DNA of 64,000 nucleotides from Klebsiella sp. WP3-W18-ESBL-02. Lineage in GTDB: Bacteria; Pseudomonadota; Gammaproteobacteria; Enterobacterales; Enterobacteriaceae. Below, piece by piece: positions 47,469-56,145 of this stretch. The stretch's first letter is position 1. Every line of letters starts with the position of its first letter. The stretch covers positions 1,054,001-1,118,000 of the forward strand of contig NZ_AP021972.1 of NCBI RefSeq assembly GCF_014168815.1, in the 5' to 3' direction. The translations under genes and the position numbers were made by a program. Under the pieces are notes generated by a model. That model worked only from the letters and a program-made list of their open reading frames with translations, did not search any database and had not been told where the DNA came from.

Positions 47469-48514
47469 TTCAGTTTGATGAACTCACCTGGCTGCACGGT
47501 AAACCGCAGGGGACGGGGCAGTTAAAGGCCAATCCGGAAGATTTTCTGGTGGTCGAAGATTTAGGCTTTGAGCCTGACGGCGAAGGCGAACATATTCTGG
47601 TGCGCATCCTGAAAAATGGCTGCAACACCCGATTTGTGGCCGACGCGCTGGCGAAGTTTTTGAAAATCCACGCCCGCGAAGTGAGCTTTGCCGGGCAGAA
47701 AGATAAGCATGCGGTGACCGAACAGTGGCTATGCGCACGCGTGCCGGGCAATACCATGCCGGATTTAAGCCAGTTTCAGCTTGAAGGTTGTCAGGTGCTG
47801 GAATATGCCCGCCATAAGCGTAAGCTGCGTTTAGGGGCGCTGAAGGGCAACCAGTTTACGCTGGTGCTACGCGAGGTTCGCGGGCGTGACGACGTTGAGG
47901 CGCGCCTGCAGGCCATCGCCGAGCGCGGCGTGCCAAATTACTTCGGGGCCCAGCGTTTTGGCATCGGCGGCAGCAACCTGCAGGGCGCACTGCGCTGGGC
48001 AGAAAGCGGCGCGCCGGTACGCGATCGGAATAAACGCAGTTTTTGGTTGTCGGCGGCCCGCAGCGCGTTGTTTAATCAGCTAGTGAGCGAGCGCCTAAAA
48101 AAACCGGACTTTAATCAAGTTGTTGACGGCGATGCGCTACAATTAGCGGGACGCGGCAGCTGGTTTGTTGCCAGCGAAGAAGAGCGGGCCGAATTGCAGG
48201 CTCGCGTCGACGCGCGTGAATTGATGATTACCGCAGCGCTGCCCGGGAGCGGCGACTGGGGGCCACAGCGTAGCGCCCTGGAATTTGAACAGACCGTGCT
48301 GGCCGACGAGACGGCGTTGCAGTCGCTGCTGCTGCGCGAAAAAGTCGAGGCCGCGCGTCGCGCGATGCTGCTGTATCCACAGCAGCTAAGCTGGAACTGG
48401 TGGGACGACGTTACCGTCGAACTGCGTTTCTGGCTTCCGGCGGGCAGCTTTGCAACCAGCGTGGTAAGGGAACTTATCAATACAACAGGTGATTATGCGA
48501 ATATTGCTGAGTAA
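47465..48514 (+). CDS. truD: tRNA pseudouridine(13) synthase TruD
   Basis: Makes pseudouridine 13 in tRNA-Glu. 349 residues as in E. coli. The catalytic Asp is in SFAGQKDKHAVTEQW (near 80), and the family's FGAQRFGIGGSN is near 160. The start overlaps the ispF stop (ATGA), and the 3' end overlaps surE by 20 bases. Confidence 0.96.
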   Translation: MIQFDELTWLHGKPQGTGQLKANPEDFLVVEDLGFEPDGEGEHILVRILKNGCNTRFVADALAKFLKIHAREVSFAGQKDKHAVTEQWLCARVPGNTMPDLSQFQLEGCQVLEYARHKRKLRLGALKGNQFTLVLREVRGRDDVEARLQAIAERGVPNYFGAQRFGIGGSNLQGALRWAESGAPVRDRNKRSFWLSAARSALFNQLVSERLKKPDFNQVVDGDALQLAGRGSWFVASEEERAELQARVDARELMITAALPGSGDWGPQRSALEFEQTVLADETALQSLLLREKVEAARRAMLLYPQQLSWNWWDDVTVELRFWLPAGSFATSVVRELINTTGDYANIAE

Positions 48515-49256
48515 CGATGACGGGATCCATGCGCCAGGTATTCAGACGCTGGCCAGAGCCTTGCGGGAGTTTGCCGAGGTTCAGGTAGTTGCACCCGATC
48601 GTAACCGCAGCGGCGCATCGAACTCACTGACGCTGGAATCCTCGCTTCGTACCTTCACTTTCGATAATGGCGACATCGCCGTACAAATGGGCACACCGAC
48701 GGACTGCGTCTATCTGGGCGTCAATGCGCTGATGCGCCCGCGCCCTGATATCGTGGTCTCCGGCATCAATGCCGGGCCCAATCTGGGCGATGACGTCATT
48801 TACTCCGGCACGGTGGCGGCCGCGATGGAAGGCCGCCATTTAGGCTTTCCCGCGCTGGCGGTGTCGTTGAACGGTCATCAGCACTACGATACTGCTGCCG
48901 CCGTGACCTGCTCGCTGCTGCGGGCGCTTTCTCGCGAACCGCTGCGTACCGGGCGTATCCTGAACGTGAACGTTCCGGATCTGCCGCTCGATCAAATCAA
49001 AGGGATTCGCGTTACCCGCTGTGGCAGCCGCCATCCGGCGGATAAAGTCATCCCGCAGCAGGATCCGCGCGGTAATACGCTCTACTGGATTGGCCCGCCG
49101 GGCGACAAATGCGATGCCGGCCCGGATACCGATTTTGCTGCCGTTGATGCCAGCTACGTGTCGGTTACGCCGCTGCATGTCGATCTCACGGCACACAGCG
49201 CCCACGACGTGGTCACCGGCTGGCTTGAGCAGGCGAGGGTCGATACACAATGGTAG
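48495..49256 (+). CDS. surE: 5'/3'-nucleotidase SurE
   Basis: Stationary-phase survival nucleotidase and exopolyphosphatase. 253 residues from the ATG at 48495 (MRILLSNDDGIHAPG), the E. coli length. Metal site: Asp8-Asp9 in SNDDG, Ser in NRSGAS and Asn in SGINAGPNLGDD. Overlaps both truD upstream and pcm downstream. Confidence 0.96.
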   Translation: MRILLSNDDGIHAPGIQTLARALREFAEVQVVAPDRNRSGASNSLTLESSLRTFTFDNGDIAVQMGTPTDCVYLGVNALMRPRPDIVVSGINAGPNLGDDVIYSGTVAAAMEGRHLGFPALAVSLNGHQHYDTAAAVTCSLLRALSREPLRTGRILNVNVPDLPLDQIKGIRVTRCGSRHPADKVIPQQDPRGNTLYWIGPPGDKCDAGPDTDFAAVDASYVSVTPLHVDLTAHSAHDVVTGWLEQARVDTQW

Positions 49257-49879
49257 TCAGTAAACGTATCCAGAGCCTGCTTAATCAGCTTCGTCAGCTG
49301 GGCATACGCGATGAGCGCGTGCTTGAGGCAATGGCGCAGGTGCCGCGCGATAAATTTATTGATGAAGCGTTCGAACACAATGCGTGGGAGAACGTTGCGC
49401 TACCGATAGGTCAGGGGCAGACGATTTCGCAGCCGTATATGGTGGCGCGGATGACCGAGCTGCTGGAGCTGACGCCGGAGTCCCGGGTGCTGGAAATCGG
49501 CACCGGTTCAGGCTATCAGACGGCGATTCTGGCGCATCTGGTGCATCACGTCTGCTCGGTTGAGCGCATCAAAAGTCTGCAATGGCACGCCAGGCGTCGC
49601 CTGAAGCAGCTTGATTTGCATAATGTATCTACCCGCCACGGTGATGGCTGGCAGGGGTGGCAGGCACGCGCCCCGTTTGACGCCATCATCGTGACGGCAG
49701 CTCCGCTGGAGATCCCGGTTGCGCTGATGTCGCAGCTGGATGAAGGCGGAATTCTCGTTTTACCCGTGGGCGATGATCAGCAGTATCTTAAGCGCGTTCA
49801 TCGGCGGGGAGACGAATTTATTATTGATACCGTTGAGGCCGTTCGCTTCGTTCCTCTTGTTAAGGGGGAACTGGCCTGA
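49250..49879 (+). CDS. pcm: Protein-L-isoaspartate O-methyltransferase Pcm
   Basis: Repairs isoaspartyl residues in aged proteins with SAM. 209 residues; one more than E. coli because of an extra Val after Met (MVVSKR against MVSRR), and no alternative start codon is available. SAM motif VLEIGTGSGYQTAIL near 77 and the family's VTAAPLEIP near 150. Part of the surE-pcm-nlpD stationary-phase cluster. Confidence 0.96.
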   Translation: MVVSKRIQSLLNQLRQLGIRDERVLEAMAQVPRDKFIDEAFEHNAWENVALPIGQGQTISQPYMVARMTELLELTPESRVLEIGTGSGYQTAILAHLVHHVCSVERIKSLQWHARRRLKQLDLHNVSTRHGDGWQGWQARAPFDAIIVTAAPLEIPVALMSQLDEGGILVLPVGDDQQYLKRVHRRGDEFIIDTVEAVRFVPLVKGELA

Positions 49880-50001
49880 GACCCGGATTTTTCTGAGGGT
49901 TTTCAGCCCAATTCAGCGTATGGTGAGCATATTTTCCAGTGTTCATCACCTGCGTTGCACGGTATTAAGTCACTGGCAGTTAACCTATTCCTGGGGGATA
50001 A

Positions 50002-51147
50002 ATGAGCGCGGGAAGCCCTAAATTTACCGTCAATCGTGTTGTGGCATTATCACTGGTTTCACTTTGGCTGGCCGGCTGTTCTTCTTCAAATAATGCGCCA
50101 GCGCCAGTGAGCTCCGTGAACAGCGGAGGCACCAGCAGCACCAACTCCGGCATGCTGATTACGCCGCCGCCAAAAATGGGCAGCACGGCGCAGTCAACGC
50201 CTCAGATTCAGCCGGTACAGCCGGTGCAGACCCAGCCCGTTCAAACCCAGCCTCGCGTGTCTCAGCCCGTTGCCGAGCAGCCGGTGCAGATGCAGAACGG
50301 CCATATCGTCTACAACCGTAAATACGGCGATATTCCAAAAGGCAGCTACACCGGTGGCAGCACCTATACGGTCAAACACGGCGACACGCTGTTCTACATT
50401 GCCTGGGTGACCGGCAACGACTTCCGTGACCTGGCGCAGCGTAATAACGTGGCGGCCCCGTACGCGTTGAACGTGGGTCAGGTACTGCAGGTCGGCAACG
50501 CTTCCGGCCAACCGATTACCGGCAATAACCCGGTCGCTGTGGCCAGCGCGCAGGCCAGCGGTGGAAATACCGGATTAGTCTCAAAACCTGCACAAAAATC
50601 AACCGCGGTTGTTGCGTCGACTCCGACAATTACGTATTCTGAGGATTCAGGTGAACAAAGTGCTAACAAAATGTTGCCTAACAACAAGCCTGCGACGACT
50701 GTCACAGCGCCTGTAACGGCACCGACTGCGAGCACGACCGTACCGACTGCCAGCAGTACTTCAACCAGTTCGCCAATTTCTTCATGGCGCTGGCCGACTG
50801 ACGGCAAGATCATCGAAAACTTTAGCGGCACCGACGGTGGCAATAAAGGCATCGATATTGCGGGCAGTAAAGGACAGGCAATCGTCGCAACCGCCGATGG
50901 GCGCGTCGTCTATGCCGGTAACGCACTGCGCGGTTACGGTAATCTTATTATCATCAAACACAACGATGATTACCTGAGTGCCTACGCTCATAACGATACA
51001 ATGCTGGTCCGGGAACAACAGGACGTCAAGGCGGGGCAGAAAATCGCTACCATGGGTAGCACCGGAACCAGTTCAACACGTTTGCATTTTGAAATTCGTT
51101 ACAAGGGGAAATCCGTCAACCCGCTGCAGTACTTACCGCAGCGATAA
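50002..51147 (+). CDS. nlpD: Murein hydrolase activator lipoprotein NlpD
   Basis: Outer-membrane lipoprotein that activates the amidase AmiC during daughter-cell separation. 381 residues (E. coli 379). Lipobox LAGC at about 23-26, a low-complexity Pro/Gln/Val linker (repeated QPVQTQ-like units, about 70-98), a LysM domain (YTVKHGDTLFYIAW, about 123-167), a Thr/Ala-rich stretch, and a C-terminal degenerate LytM/M23 domain in which the zinc ligands are not conserved (SGTDGGNKGIDIAG). The main rpoS promoter of E. coli lies inside this gene. Confidence 0.96.
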   Translation: MSAGSPKFTVNRVVALSLVSLWLAGCSSSNNAPAPVSSVNSGGTSSTNSGMLITPPPKMGSTAQSTPQIQPVQPVQTQPVQTQPRVSQPVAEQPVQMQNGHIVYNRKYGDIPKGSYTGGSTYTVKHGDTLFYIAWVTGNDFRDLAQRNNVAAPYALNVGQVLQVGNASGQPITGNNPVAVASAQASGGNTGLVSKPAQKSTAVVASTPTITYSEDSGEQSANKMLPNNKPATTVTAPVTAPTASTTVPTASSTSTSSPISSWRWPTDGKIIENFSGTDGGNKGIDIAGSKGQAIVATADGRVVYAGNALRGYGNLIIIKHNDDYLSAYAHNDTMLVREQQDVKAGQKIATMGSTGTSSTRLHFEIRYKGKSVNPLQYLPQR

Positions 51148-51264
51148 GTCGGCAAAGTCCTTCACATGAACGCTTTCAGGCGGCATCGGCAGCCGCAGAG
51201 GTCGCCTGAAGAGTGACATGATAAGGTGCATTGCCTGGGGATCACGGGTAGGAGCCACCTTAAA

Positions 51265-52257
51265 ATGAGTCAGAATACGCTGAAAGTTCATGATTTAAAT
51301 GAAGACGCGGAATTTGATGAGAATGGAGTAGAGGCGTTCGATGAGAAGGCCTTAAATGAAGAGGAACCCAGTGACAACGAACTCGCAGAAGAAGAGCTCT
51401 TATCGCAGGGTGCTACTCAACGTGTACTCGATGCGACCCAGCTGTACTTAGGCGAGATCGGCTATTCTCCGTTATTGACCGCTGAAGAAGAAGTCTATTT
51501 TGCACGCCGTGCTCTGCGTGGCGATGTGGCCTCACGCCGTCGGATGATTGAAAGCAACCTCCGTCTGGTGGTGAAAATTGCCCGCCGTTATGGCAATCGT
51601 GGTCTGGCGCTGCTGGATCTGATCGAAGAGGGCAACCTGGGGCTGATTCGTGCCGTAGAGAAGTTTGACCCGGAGCGTGGGTTCCGTTTCTCAACCTATG
51701 CCACCTGGTGGATTCGTCAGACGATTGAACGGGCTATCATGAACCAAACCCGTACCATCCGTCTGCCTATCCATATCGTTAAAGAGCTGAACGTCTATCT
51801 GCGTACTGCGCGCGAGCTGTCCCATAAATTGGACCATGAACCGAGCGCAGAAGAGATAGCTGAACAGCTGGATAAGCCGGTTGATGACGTTAGCCGTATG
51901 CTGCGTCTCAATGAACGCATCACCTCAGTTGATACCCCTCTGGGGGGCGATTCTGAGAAAGCGCTGCTGGATATCCTGGCCGATGAAAATGAAAACGGTC
52001 CGGAAGACACCACGCAGGACGATGACATGAAGCAAAGCATCGTGAAATGGCTGTTCGAACTGAACGCCAAACAACGAGAAGTGCTGGCGCGTCGTTTTGG
52101 TCTGTTGGGGTATGAAGCAGCGACGCTGGAAGATGTCGGCCGCGAGATTGGCCTGACCCGCGAACGCGTGCGTCAGATTCAGGTTGAAGGTCTGCGCCGT
52201 CTGCGTGAAATCCTGCAGACGCAGGGGCTGAATATCGAAGCGCTGTTCCGCGAATAA
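51265..52257 (+). CDS. rpoS: RNA polymerase sigma factor RpoS
   Basis: General stress and stationary-phase sigma factor. 330 residues from the ATG at 51265 after TAGGAGCC, the E. coli length; an in-frame ATG 13 codons upstream is not used. Regions 1.2-2.4 run from RVLDATQLYLGEIG to TYATWWIRQTIERAIM, region 3 follows (LNVYLRTARELSHKL), and region 4 helix-turn-helix is LEDVGREIGLTRERVRQIQ. The reading frame is intact, without the truncations common in laboratory-passaged strains. By analogy with E. coli, the long leader from within nlpD is a target for DsrA, RprA and ArcZ RNAs. Confidence 0.98.
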   Translation: MSQNTLKVHDLNEDAEFDENGVEAFDEKALNEEEPSDNELAEEELLSQGATQRVLDATQLYLGEIGYSPLLTAEEEVYFARRALRGDVASRRRMIESNLRLVVKIARRYGNRGLALLDLIEEGNLGLIRAVEKFDPERGFRFSTYATWWIRQTIERAIMNQTRTIRLPIHIVKELNVYLRTARELSHKLDHEPSAEEIAEQLDKPVDDVSRMLRLNERITSVDTPLGGDSEKALLDILADENENGPEDTTQDDDMKQSIVKWLFELNAKQREVLARRFGLLGYEAATLEDVGREIGLTRERVRQIQVEGLRRLREILQTQGLNIEALFRE

Positions 52258-52274
52258 GCCTGTTTTATTCAAAG

Positions 52275-52300
52275 AGGTCAGTCGAGAGACTGGCCTTTTT
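52275..52300 (+). terminator. rpoS terminator
   Basis: Arms AGGTCAGTC / GACTGGCCT (with G-T pairing) around a four-base loop, followed by five T residues. Confidence 0.88.
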
Positions 52301-52318
52301 CTTTGCCATTTTTCCGCG

Positions 52319-52723
52319 CTAGTCCATCATTTTACGAATCAACTGCGTAAACTGCTGCTGCTCTTCGGCGGTTAAGCGCTGTAAAAATTCATTATCGACA
52401 CGATTCCCCACCGGCTGACTGGCCGCCAGCAGCGCTTCACCTTCCGGCGTTAAAAAGACGAACCGACGGCGCTTATCGTCGGGATCGTGCTCGCGTTTGA
52501 CCCATCCGCGCGTTTCCATCCTGCTCAACATCTCAGCCAGCGTGGCTTTCGTGCTGACAGCCACGCTGGTCAACGCCACCTGCTCAATACCGGGGCATTC
52601 GGCAATGGAGCGCATCACCGCGTATTGCGGTTTCGTCAGCTCGGGCAGCTCTTGCTGCCAGCGTGATGTATGTTGCTGAAAAAGATGGCGAAGCAGGTGA
52701 AAGGCTTCATTTTTAATTTCCAC
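52319..52723 (-). CDS. MarR-family transcriptional regulator
   Basis: 134 residues with a winged-helix MarR fold: the recognition region VALTSVAVSTKATLAEMLSRMETRGWVKREHDPDDKRR carries the wing motif D-DKRR. It lies between rpoS and kpdB and is divergent from the latter, the same arrangement as in Salmonella and E. coli O157-type strains, so control of kpdBCD by aromatic acids is likely. An inverted repeat in the 141-bp divergent gap is a candidate operator. The specific ligand cannot be told. Confidence 0.88.
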   Translation of the reverse strand: MEIKNEAFHLLRHLFQQHTSRWQQELPELTKPQYAVMRSIAECPGIEQVALTSVAVSTKATLAEMLSRMETRGWVKREHDPDDKRRRFVFLTPEGEALLAASQPVGNRVDNEFLQRLTAEEQQQFTQLIRKMMD

Positions 52724-52834
52724 GAACGCTCTCCGACGATAACCCTGCGACTATGATAGCCGCTCACGAGTCATTGAACAAAAAATGCGAACGACCTTGC
52801 CAGATACCGTCGACAGGAGTAGGTTAAGTACATT

Positions 52835-52848
52835 GTTCGTACACGAAC
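52835..52848. promoter_or_regulatory. Inverted repeat, candidate operator of the MarR-type regulator
   Basis: GTTCGT-AC-ACGAAC, perfect six-base arms with a two-base centre, 17-30 bp upstream of the kpdB start, overlapping the expected promoter or leader. Confidence 0.5.
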
Positions 52849-52864
52849 GAATTTGAGGTGAACG

Positions 52865-53458
52865 ATGAGACTGATTATTGGCATGACCGGCGCAACCGGC
52901 GCACCGTTGGGCGTTGCGCTTCTGCAGGCGCTGCGCGACATGCCGGAGGTGGAAACGCATCTGGTGATGTCGAAATGGGCCAAAACCACCATCGAACTGG
53001 AAACCCCGTGGACTGTGCGCGAAGTGGCGGCAATGGCCGACTTCAGCCATAGCCCGGCCGATCAGGCTGCGACCATCTCTTCCGGCTCATTCCAGACCGA
53101 CGGCATGATTGTGATCCCCTGCAGTATGAAAACGCTTGCCGGTATTCGCGCGGGATATGCCGATGGTCTCGTTGGCCGTGCGGCCGACGTCGTATTGAAA
53201 GAAGGGCGCAAGCTGGTGCTGGTGCCGCGCGAAATGCCGCTTAGCACCATTCATCTGGAAAACATGCTGGCGCTCTCGCGCATGGGCGTTGCCATGGTGC
53301 CACCTATGCCGGCGTTTTATAACCATCCGGAAACGGTGGACGACATCGTGCAGCACGTGGTGACCCGCGTGCTCGATCAGTTCGGCCTCAAACATGATAA
53401 GGCGCGCCGCTGGCAGGGGCTGTCGACGGCGACACCACTTTCACAGGAGAATGCATAA
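52865..53458 (+). CDS. kpdB: Flavin prenyltransferase, hydroxyarylic acid decarboxylase subunit B (UbiX/Pad1 type)
   Basis: Makes prenylated FMN, the cofactor needed by its UbiD-like partner. 197 residues; FMN/prenyl-phosphate fold with GMTGATGAPLGVALLQ at 5-20, IPCSMKTLAGIRAG near 82 and a C-terminal LVPREMPLSTIHLENM. This copy is not the housekeeping UbiX: it sits in the kpdBCD operon with the decarboxylase subunit, with which it overlaps by one base. Confidence 0.93.
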   Translation: MRLIIGMTGATGAPLGVALLQALRDMPEVETHLVMSKWAKTTIELETPWTVREVAAMADFSHSPADQAATISSGSFQTDGMIVIPCSMKTLAGIRAGYADGLVGRAADVVLKEGRKLVLVPREMPLSTIHLENMLALSRMGVAMVPPMPAFYNHPETVDDIVQHVVTRVLDQFGLKHDKARRWQGLSTATPLSQENA

Positions 53459-54885
53459 TGGCTTTTGATGATTTACGCGGGTTCTTGCAGGCGCTGGAGG
53501 ACCAGGGTCAGCTGCTCAAAATAAGCGAAGAGGTTAACGCCGAGCCGGATCTGGCGGCGGCGGCCAATGCGACCGGGCGCATTGGCGACGGCGCACCTGC
53601 GCTGTGGTTTGACAATATTCGCGGCTTTACCGATGCGCGTGTGGTGATGAACACGATTGGCTCATGGCAGAACCATGCCATCTCGATGGGATTGCCAATC
53701 AACACGCCGGTTAAAAAGCAGATTGATGAATTTATTCGCCGCTGGGACAACTTCCCGATTGCCCCGGAACGCCGTGCTAACCCGGCATGGGCGGAAAACA
53801 CCGTCGACGGTGACGACATTAACCTGTTCGACATCCTACCGCTGTTCCGCCTGAATGACGGCGACGGGGGCTTCTACCTCGACAAAGCGTGCGTTGTCTC
53901 GCGTGACCCGCTGGACCCGGATAACTTCGGCAAGCAGAACGTCGGTATTTACCGTATGGAAGTGAAGGGCAAGCGCAAGCTTGGCCTGCAGCCGGTGCCG
54001 ATGCACGACATTGCGCTGCACCTGCATAAAGCGGAAGAGCGCGGTGAGGATTTACCGATCGCCATTACCCTGGGCAACGACCCGATCATCACCCTGATGG
54101 GCGCCACGCCGCTGAAGTACGATCAGTCCGAATATGAAATGGCCGGCGCGCTGCGTGAAAGCCCGTACCCCATTGCCACCGCGCCGCTGACCGGTTTCGA
54201 CGTACCGTGGGGCTCGGAAGTGATTATCGAAGGGGTAATAGAAGGCCGTAAGCGTGAAATTGAAGGTCCGTTCGGTGAATTCACCGGTCACTACTCCGGC
54301 GGTCGCAACATGACCGTGGTGCGCATCGACAAAGTTTCCTATCGTACAAAACCGATTTTTGAATCGCTCTACCTCGGCATGCCGTGGACCGAAATCGATT
54401 ACCTGATGGGGCCGGCGACCTGCGTGCCGCTGTACCAGCAGCTGAAGGCTGAATTCCCGGAAGTGCAGGCGGTGAATGCGATGTACACCCACGGCCTGCT
54501 GGCGATTATCTCCACTAAAAAACGCTACGGCGGCTTCGCCCGCGCGGTCGGGCTGCGTGCAATGACGACGCCGCACGGCCTGGGGTACGTGAAGATGGTG
54601 ATTATGGTTGACGAAGACGTTGACCCGTTCAACCTGCCGCAGGTGATGTGGGCGCTCTCCTCGAAGGTCAATCCGGCGGGCGATCTGGTGCAACTGCCGA
54701 ACATGTCGGTACTGGAACTCGATCCGGGATCAAGCCCGGCGGGAATTACCGACAAACTGATTATCGACGCGACGACCCCGGTTGCGCCGGACAACCGCGG
54801 TCACTACAGCCAGCCCGTACAGGATCTGCCTGAAACGAAAGCATGGGCTGAAAAACTGACAGCTATGTTGGCTAACCGCAAGTAA
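53458..54885 (+). CDS. kpdC: Non-oxidative hydroxyarylic acid decarboxylase subunit C (UbiD type)
   Basis: Prenyl-FMN-dependent reversible decarboxylase of 4-hydroxybenzoate- or vanillate-like acids. 475 residues of the UbiD family: N-terminal domain with FDDLRGFLQALEDQGQL, central prenyl-FMN domain with NVGIYRMEVKGKRKLGLQ near 160 and EFTGHYSGGRNMTVVRI near 277, C-terminal KMVIMVDEDVDPFNLPQVMWAL. Substrate assignment is by homology and operon; aromatic-acid degradation or detoxification is inferred. Confidence 0.93.
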   Translation: MAFDDLRGFLQALEDQGQLLKISEEVNAEPDLAAAANATGRIGDGAPALWFDNIRGFTDARVVMNTIGSWQNHAISMGLPINTPVKKQIDEFIRRWDNFPIAPERRANPAWAENTVDGDDINLFDILPLFRLNDGDGGFYLDKACVVSRDPLDPDNFGKQNVGIYRMEVKGKRKLGLQPVPMHDIALHLHKAEERGEDLPIAITLGNDPIITLMGATPLKYDQSEYEMAGALRESPYPIATAPLTGFDVPWGSEVIIEGVIEGRKREIEGPFGEFTGHYSGGRNMTVVRIDKVSYRTKPIFESLYLGMPWTEIDYLMGPATCVPLYQQLKAEFPEVQAVNAMYTHGLLAIISTKKRYGGFARAVGLRAMTTPHGLGYVKMVIMVDEDVDPFNLPQVMWALSSKVNPAGDLVQLPNMSVLELDPGSSPAGITDKLIIDATTPVAPDNRGHYSQPVQDLPETKAWAEKLTAMLANRK

Positions 54886-54895
54886 GGAGAAAATG

Positions 54896-55132
54896 ATGAT
54901 TTGCCCACGTTGCGCCGATGAACATATTGAAATCATGGCAAAATCGCCGGTCAAAGATGTCTGGACCGTATACCAGTGCCAGCACTGTCTGTACACCTGG
55001 CGAGATACCGAGCCGCTACGCCGCACCCATCGCGAACATTACCCGGAAGCGTTCCGCATGACGCAGAAGGATATCGACGACGCGCCGATGGTGCCGAGCA
55101 TTCCGCCGCTGCTGGCGGAAGATAAGCGCTGA
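54896..55132 (+). CDS. kpdD: Non-oxidative hydroxyarylic acid decarboxylase subunit D
   Basis: Small subunit of 78 residues required with B and C for full activity in studied systems. It has a zinc-ribbon-like pair of cysteine motifs, CPRCADEH at the N-terminus and CQHCLYTWRDTEPLRR near residue 29. Two adjacent ATGs exist; I choose 54896 because its distance from the AAGGAGA ribosome-binding site is better than that of 54893. Followed by a REP unit and a terminator. Confidence 0.9.
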   Translation: MICPRCADEHIEIMAKSPVKDVWTVYQCQHCLYTWRDTEPLRRTHREHYPEAFRMTQKDIDDAPMVPSIPPLLAEDKR

Positions 55133-55154
55133 TAAACGGGTCGGCAAACTGTCG

Positions 55155-55185
55155 GTAGGCCTGATAAGTGAAGCGCCATCAGGCC
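55155..55185. repeat. Single REP unit after kpdD
   Basis: GTAGGCCTGATAAGTGAAGCGCCATCAGGCC, one palindromic unit directly before the kpd terminator. Confidence 0.8.
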
Positions 55186-55201
55186 ATCCCGCTCTCTCTA
55201 A

Positions 55202-55226
55202 AGCTCGGACTCTCCGGGCTTTTTTA
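55202..55226 (+). terminator. kpdBCD terminator
   Basis: Arms AGCTCGGA / TCCGGGCT around CTC, followed by a run of six T residues. Confidence 0.8.
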
Positions 55227-55284
55227 TTTTGCGAGCAGCCTCGTAGCAACGGACTGAATTTATTCGCGATGCGGCAAGCGGACA

Positions 55285-55452
55285 TAGAATAGCGGCGGGT
55301 GCTTGAGGCTTTGTGGGCTTTGAGCATTTTCAGGGTTCCAGAAAGACGAAAGCCCCAGACGATATTTCTATCAACCTGAGGCTAGCGACTGAACCCGAAC
55401 AGTTCAGATGTTAGCCTCTTCTTTGCAGGGAGGCAAGATATGCTGACGAAGT
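55285..55452 (+). pseudogene. hok: Leader, ribosome-binding site and first codons of a split hok-family locus
   Basis: From about 55291 the sequence resembles the 5' leader of HokE-type toxin loci as I recall them, with a possible -10 TAGAAT at 55285. It has a stem with GAGGCTAGC / GTTAGCCTC arms (55378-55418), a GGGAGG ribosome-binding site and ATGCTGACGAAG at 55440. The reading frame then leaves hok and enters transposon DNA, giving a chimeric 60-codon ORF (55440-55622) that runs antisense to the 3' part of relE. The body of hok continues at 60053. Antisense Sok RNA would lie on the minus strand here; that is inferred. Confidence 0.75.
55437..55452. repeat. Left copy of 16-bp target-site duplication
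   Basis: GATATGCTGACGAAGT, identical to 60053-60068. It spans the hok start codon and directly abuts the left terminal inverted repeat. Confidence 0.88.
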
Positions 55453-55478
55453 TGTCAACGCAAAGCAGAAGTGTCACC
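55453..55478 (+). repeat. Left terminal inverted repeat
   Basis: Begins TGTCAACGCAAAGC and ends GTGTCACC; 19 of 26 positions match the right end. A second TGTC block follows at 55497. Confidence 0.82.
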
Positions 55479-55510
55479 ATCGGTGCGAAACAGAGATGTC
55501 ATGCTTTGGT

Positions 55511-55798
55511 TCAGAGAATGCGTTTGACCGCCTCGCTATATACTTCCGAGCGTTCTCTTTTCCCAACAGAAATCACGAAAACGACAACTTTCTCGTCTAT
55601 AACCTGGTATACAAGGCGATAGCCTGAAGACCGGAGCTTAATCTTGTAACAATCAGGCATACCACGGAGCTTGTTTGCTTCAATCCGGGGTGACTCAAGT
55701 ACTTCAACCAGCTTCTTTTTCAACTGTTCACGTACCGTCGAGCCCAGCTTTCGCCATTCCTTTAGTGCCCGCTCGTCAAAATCCAGAAAATACGCCAT
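55511..55798 (-). CDS. relE: mRNA interferase toxin RelE
   Basis: Ribosome-dependent endonuclease that cuts mRNA in the A site. 95 residues, which appear the same as the K-12 Qin-prophage RelE as I remember it. Functional residues Lys52, Lys54, Arg61, Arg81 and Tyr87 are all present, so it should be active. It overlaps relB by one base. It ends 33 bp from the transposon's left inverted repeat, so relBE is a passenger gene and may stabilise the element by addiction. Confidence 0.95.
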   Translation of the reverse strand: MAYFLDFDERALKEWRKLGSTVREQLKKKLVEVLESPRIEANKLRGMPDCYKIKLRSSGYRLVYQVIDEKVVVFVISVGKRERSEVYSEAVKRIL

Positions 55799-56037
55799 CA
55801 GAGTTCATCCAGCGTCACACGTACTGGCTTAGGATTACGAAGTCGTTCTTTCACTATCTCCACAAGTTCAGCATCTTCATCACTCAGGAGTGTCTGTTTG
55901 AACGGCAAGCGTTCATTGTCAGCGATATACTCGAGCATGAGACGAAGCGCTTCAGAAGGAGTTACGCCCATTTTTTCAAGCGCGGCGTAAGAACGCGCTT
56001 TAAGTTCATCGTCAATACGTAGGTTAATGCTACCCAT
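55798..56037 (-). CDS. relB: Antitoxin RelB
   Basis: 79-residue antitoxin and autorepressor. N-terminal ribbon-helix-helix DNA-binding domain (MGSINLRIDDELKARSYAAL) followed by the RelE-wrapping C-terminal tail. It appears the same as K-12 RelB as I remember it. Its operator lies immediately upstream at 56050-56074. Confidence 0.95.
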   Translation of the reverse strand: MGSINLRIDDELKARSYAALEKMGVTPSEALRLMLEYIADNERLPFKQTLLSDEDAELVEIVKERLRNPKPVRVTLDEL

Positions 56038-56049
56038 GTCTTACACCCC

Positions 56050-56074
56050 TTGTAATTACAAATGTCATTACAAG
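56050..56074. promoter_or_regulatory. relBE operator
   Basis: TTGTAATTACAA palindrome followed by an inverted TTGTAATGACA half, the hexad TTGTAA repeats bound by RelB and RelB2RelE in K-12. The relB start lies 13 bases away. Confidence 0.85.
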
Positions 56075-56145
56075 TATCGCACTACAACATGCTTAGGGCA
56101 AGTCACGAAGTAAGTCAGAAAGTAGTCGTAAGAACGGTGATCACT

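Noticed and set aside
55440..55622. 60-codon ORF as a genuine independent gene
   Set aside because: It is the hok start fused to antisense relE sequence by the insertion; treated as part of the split hok locus.
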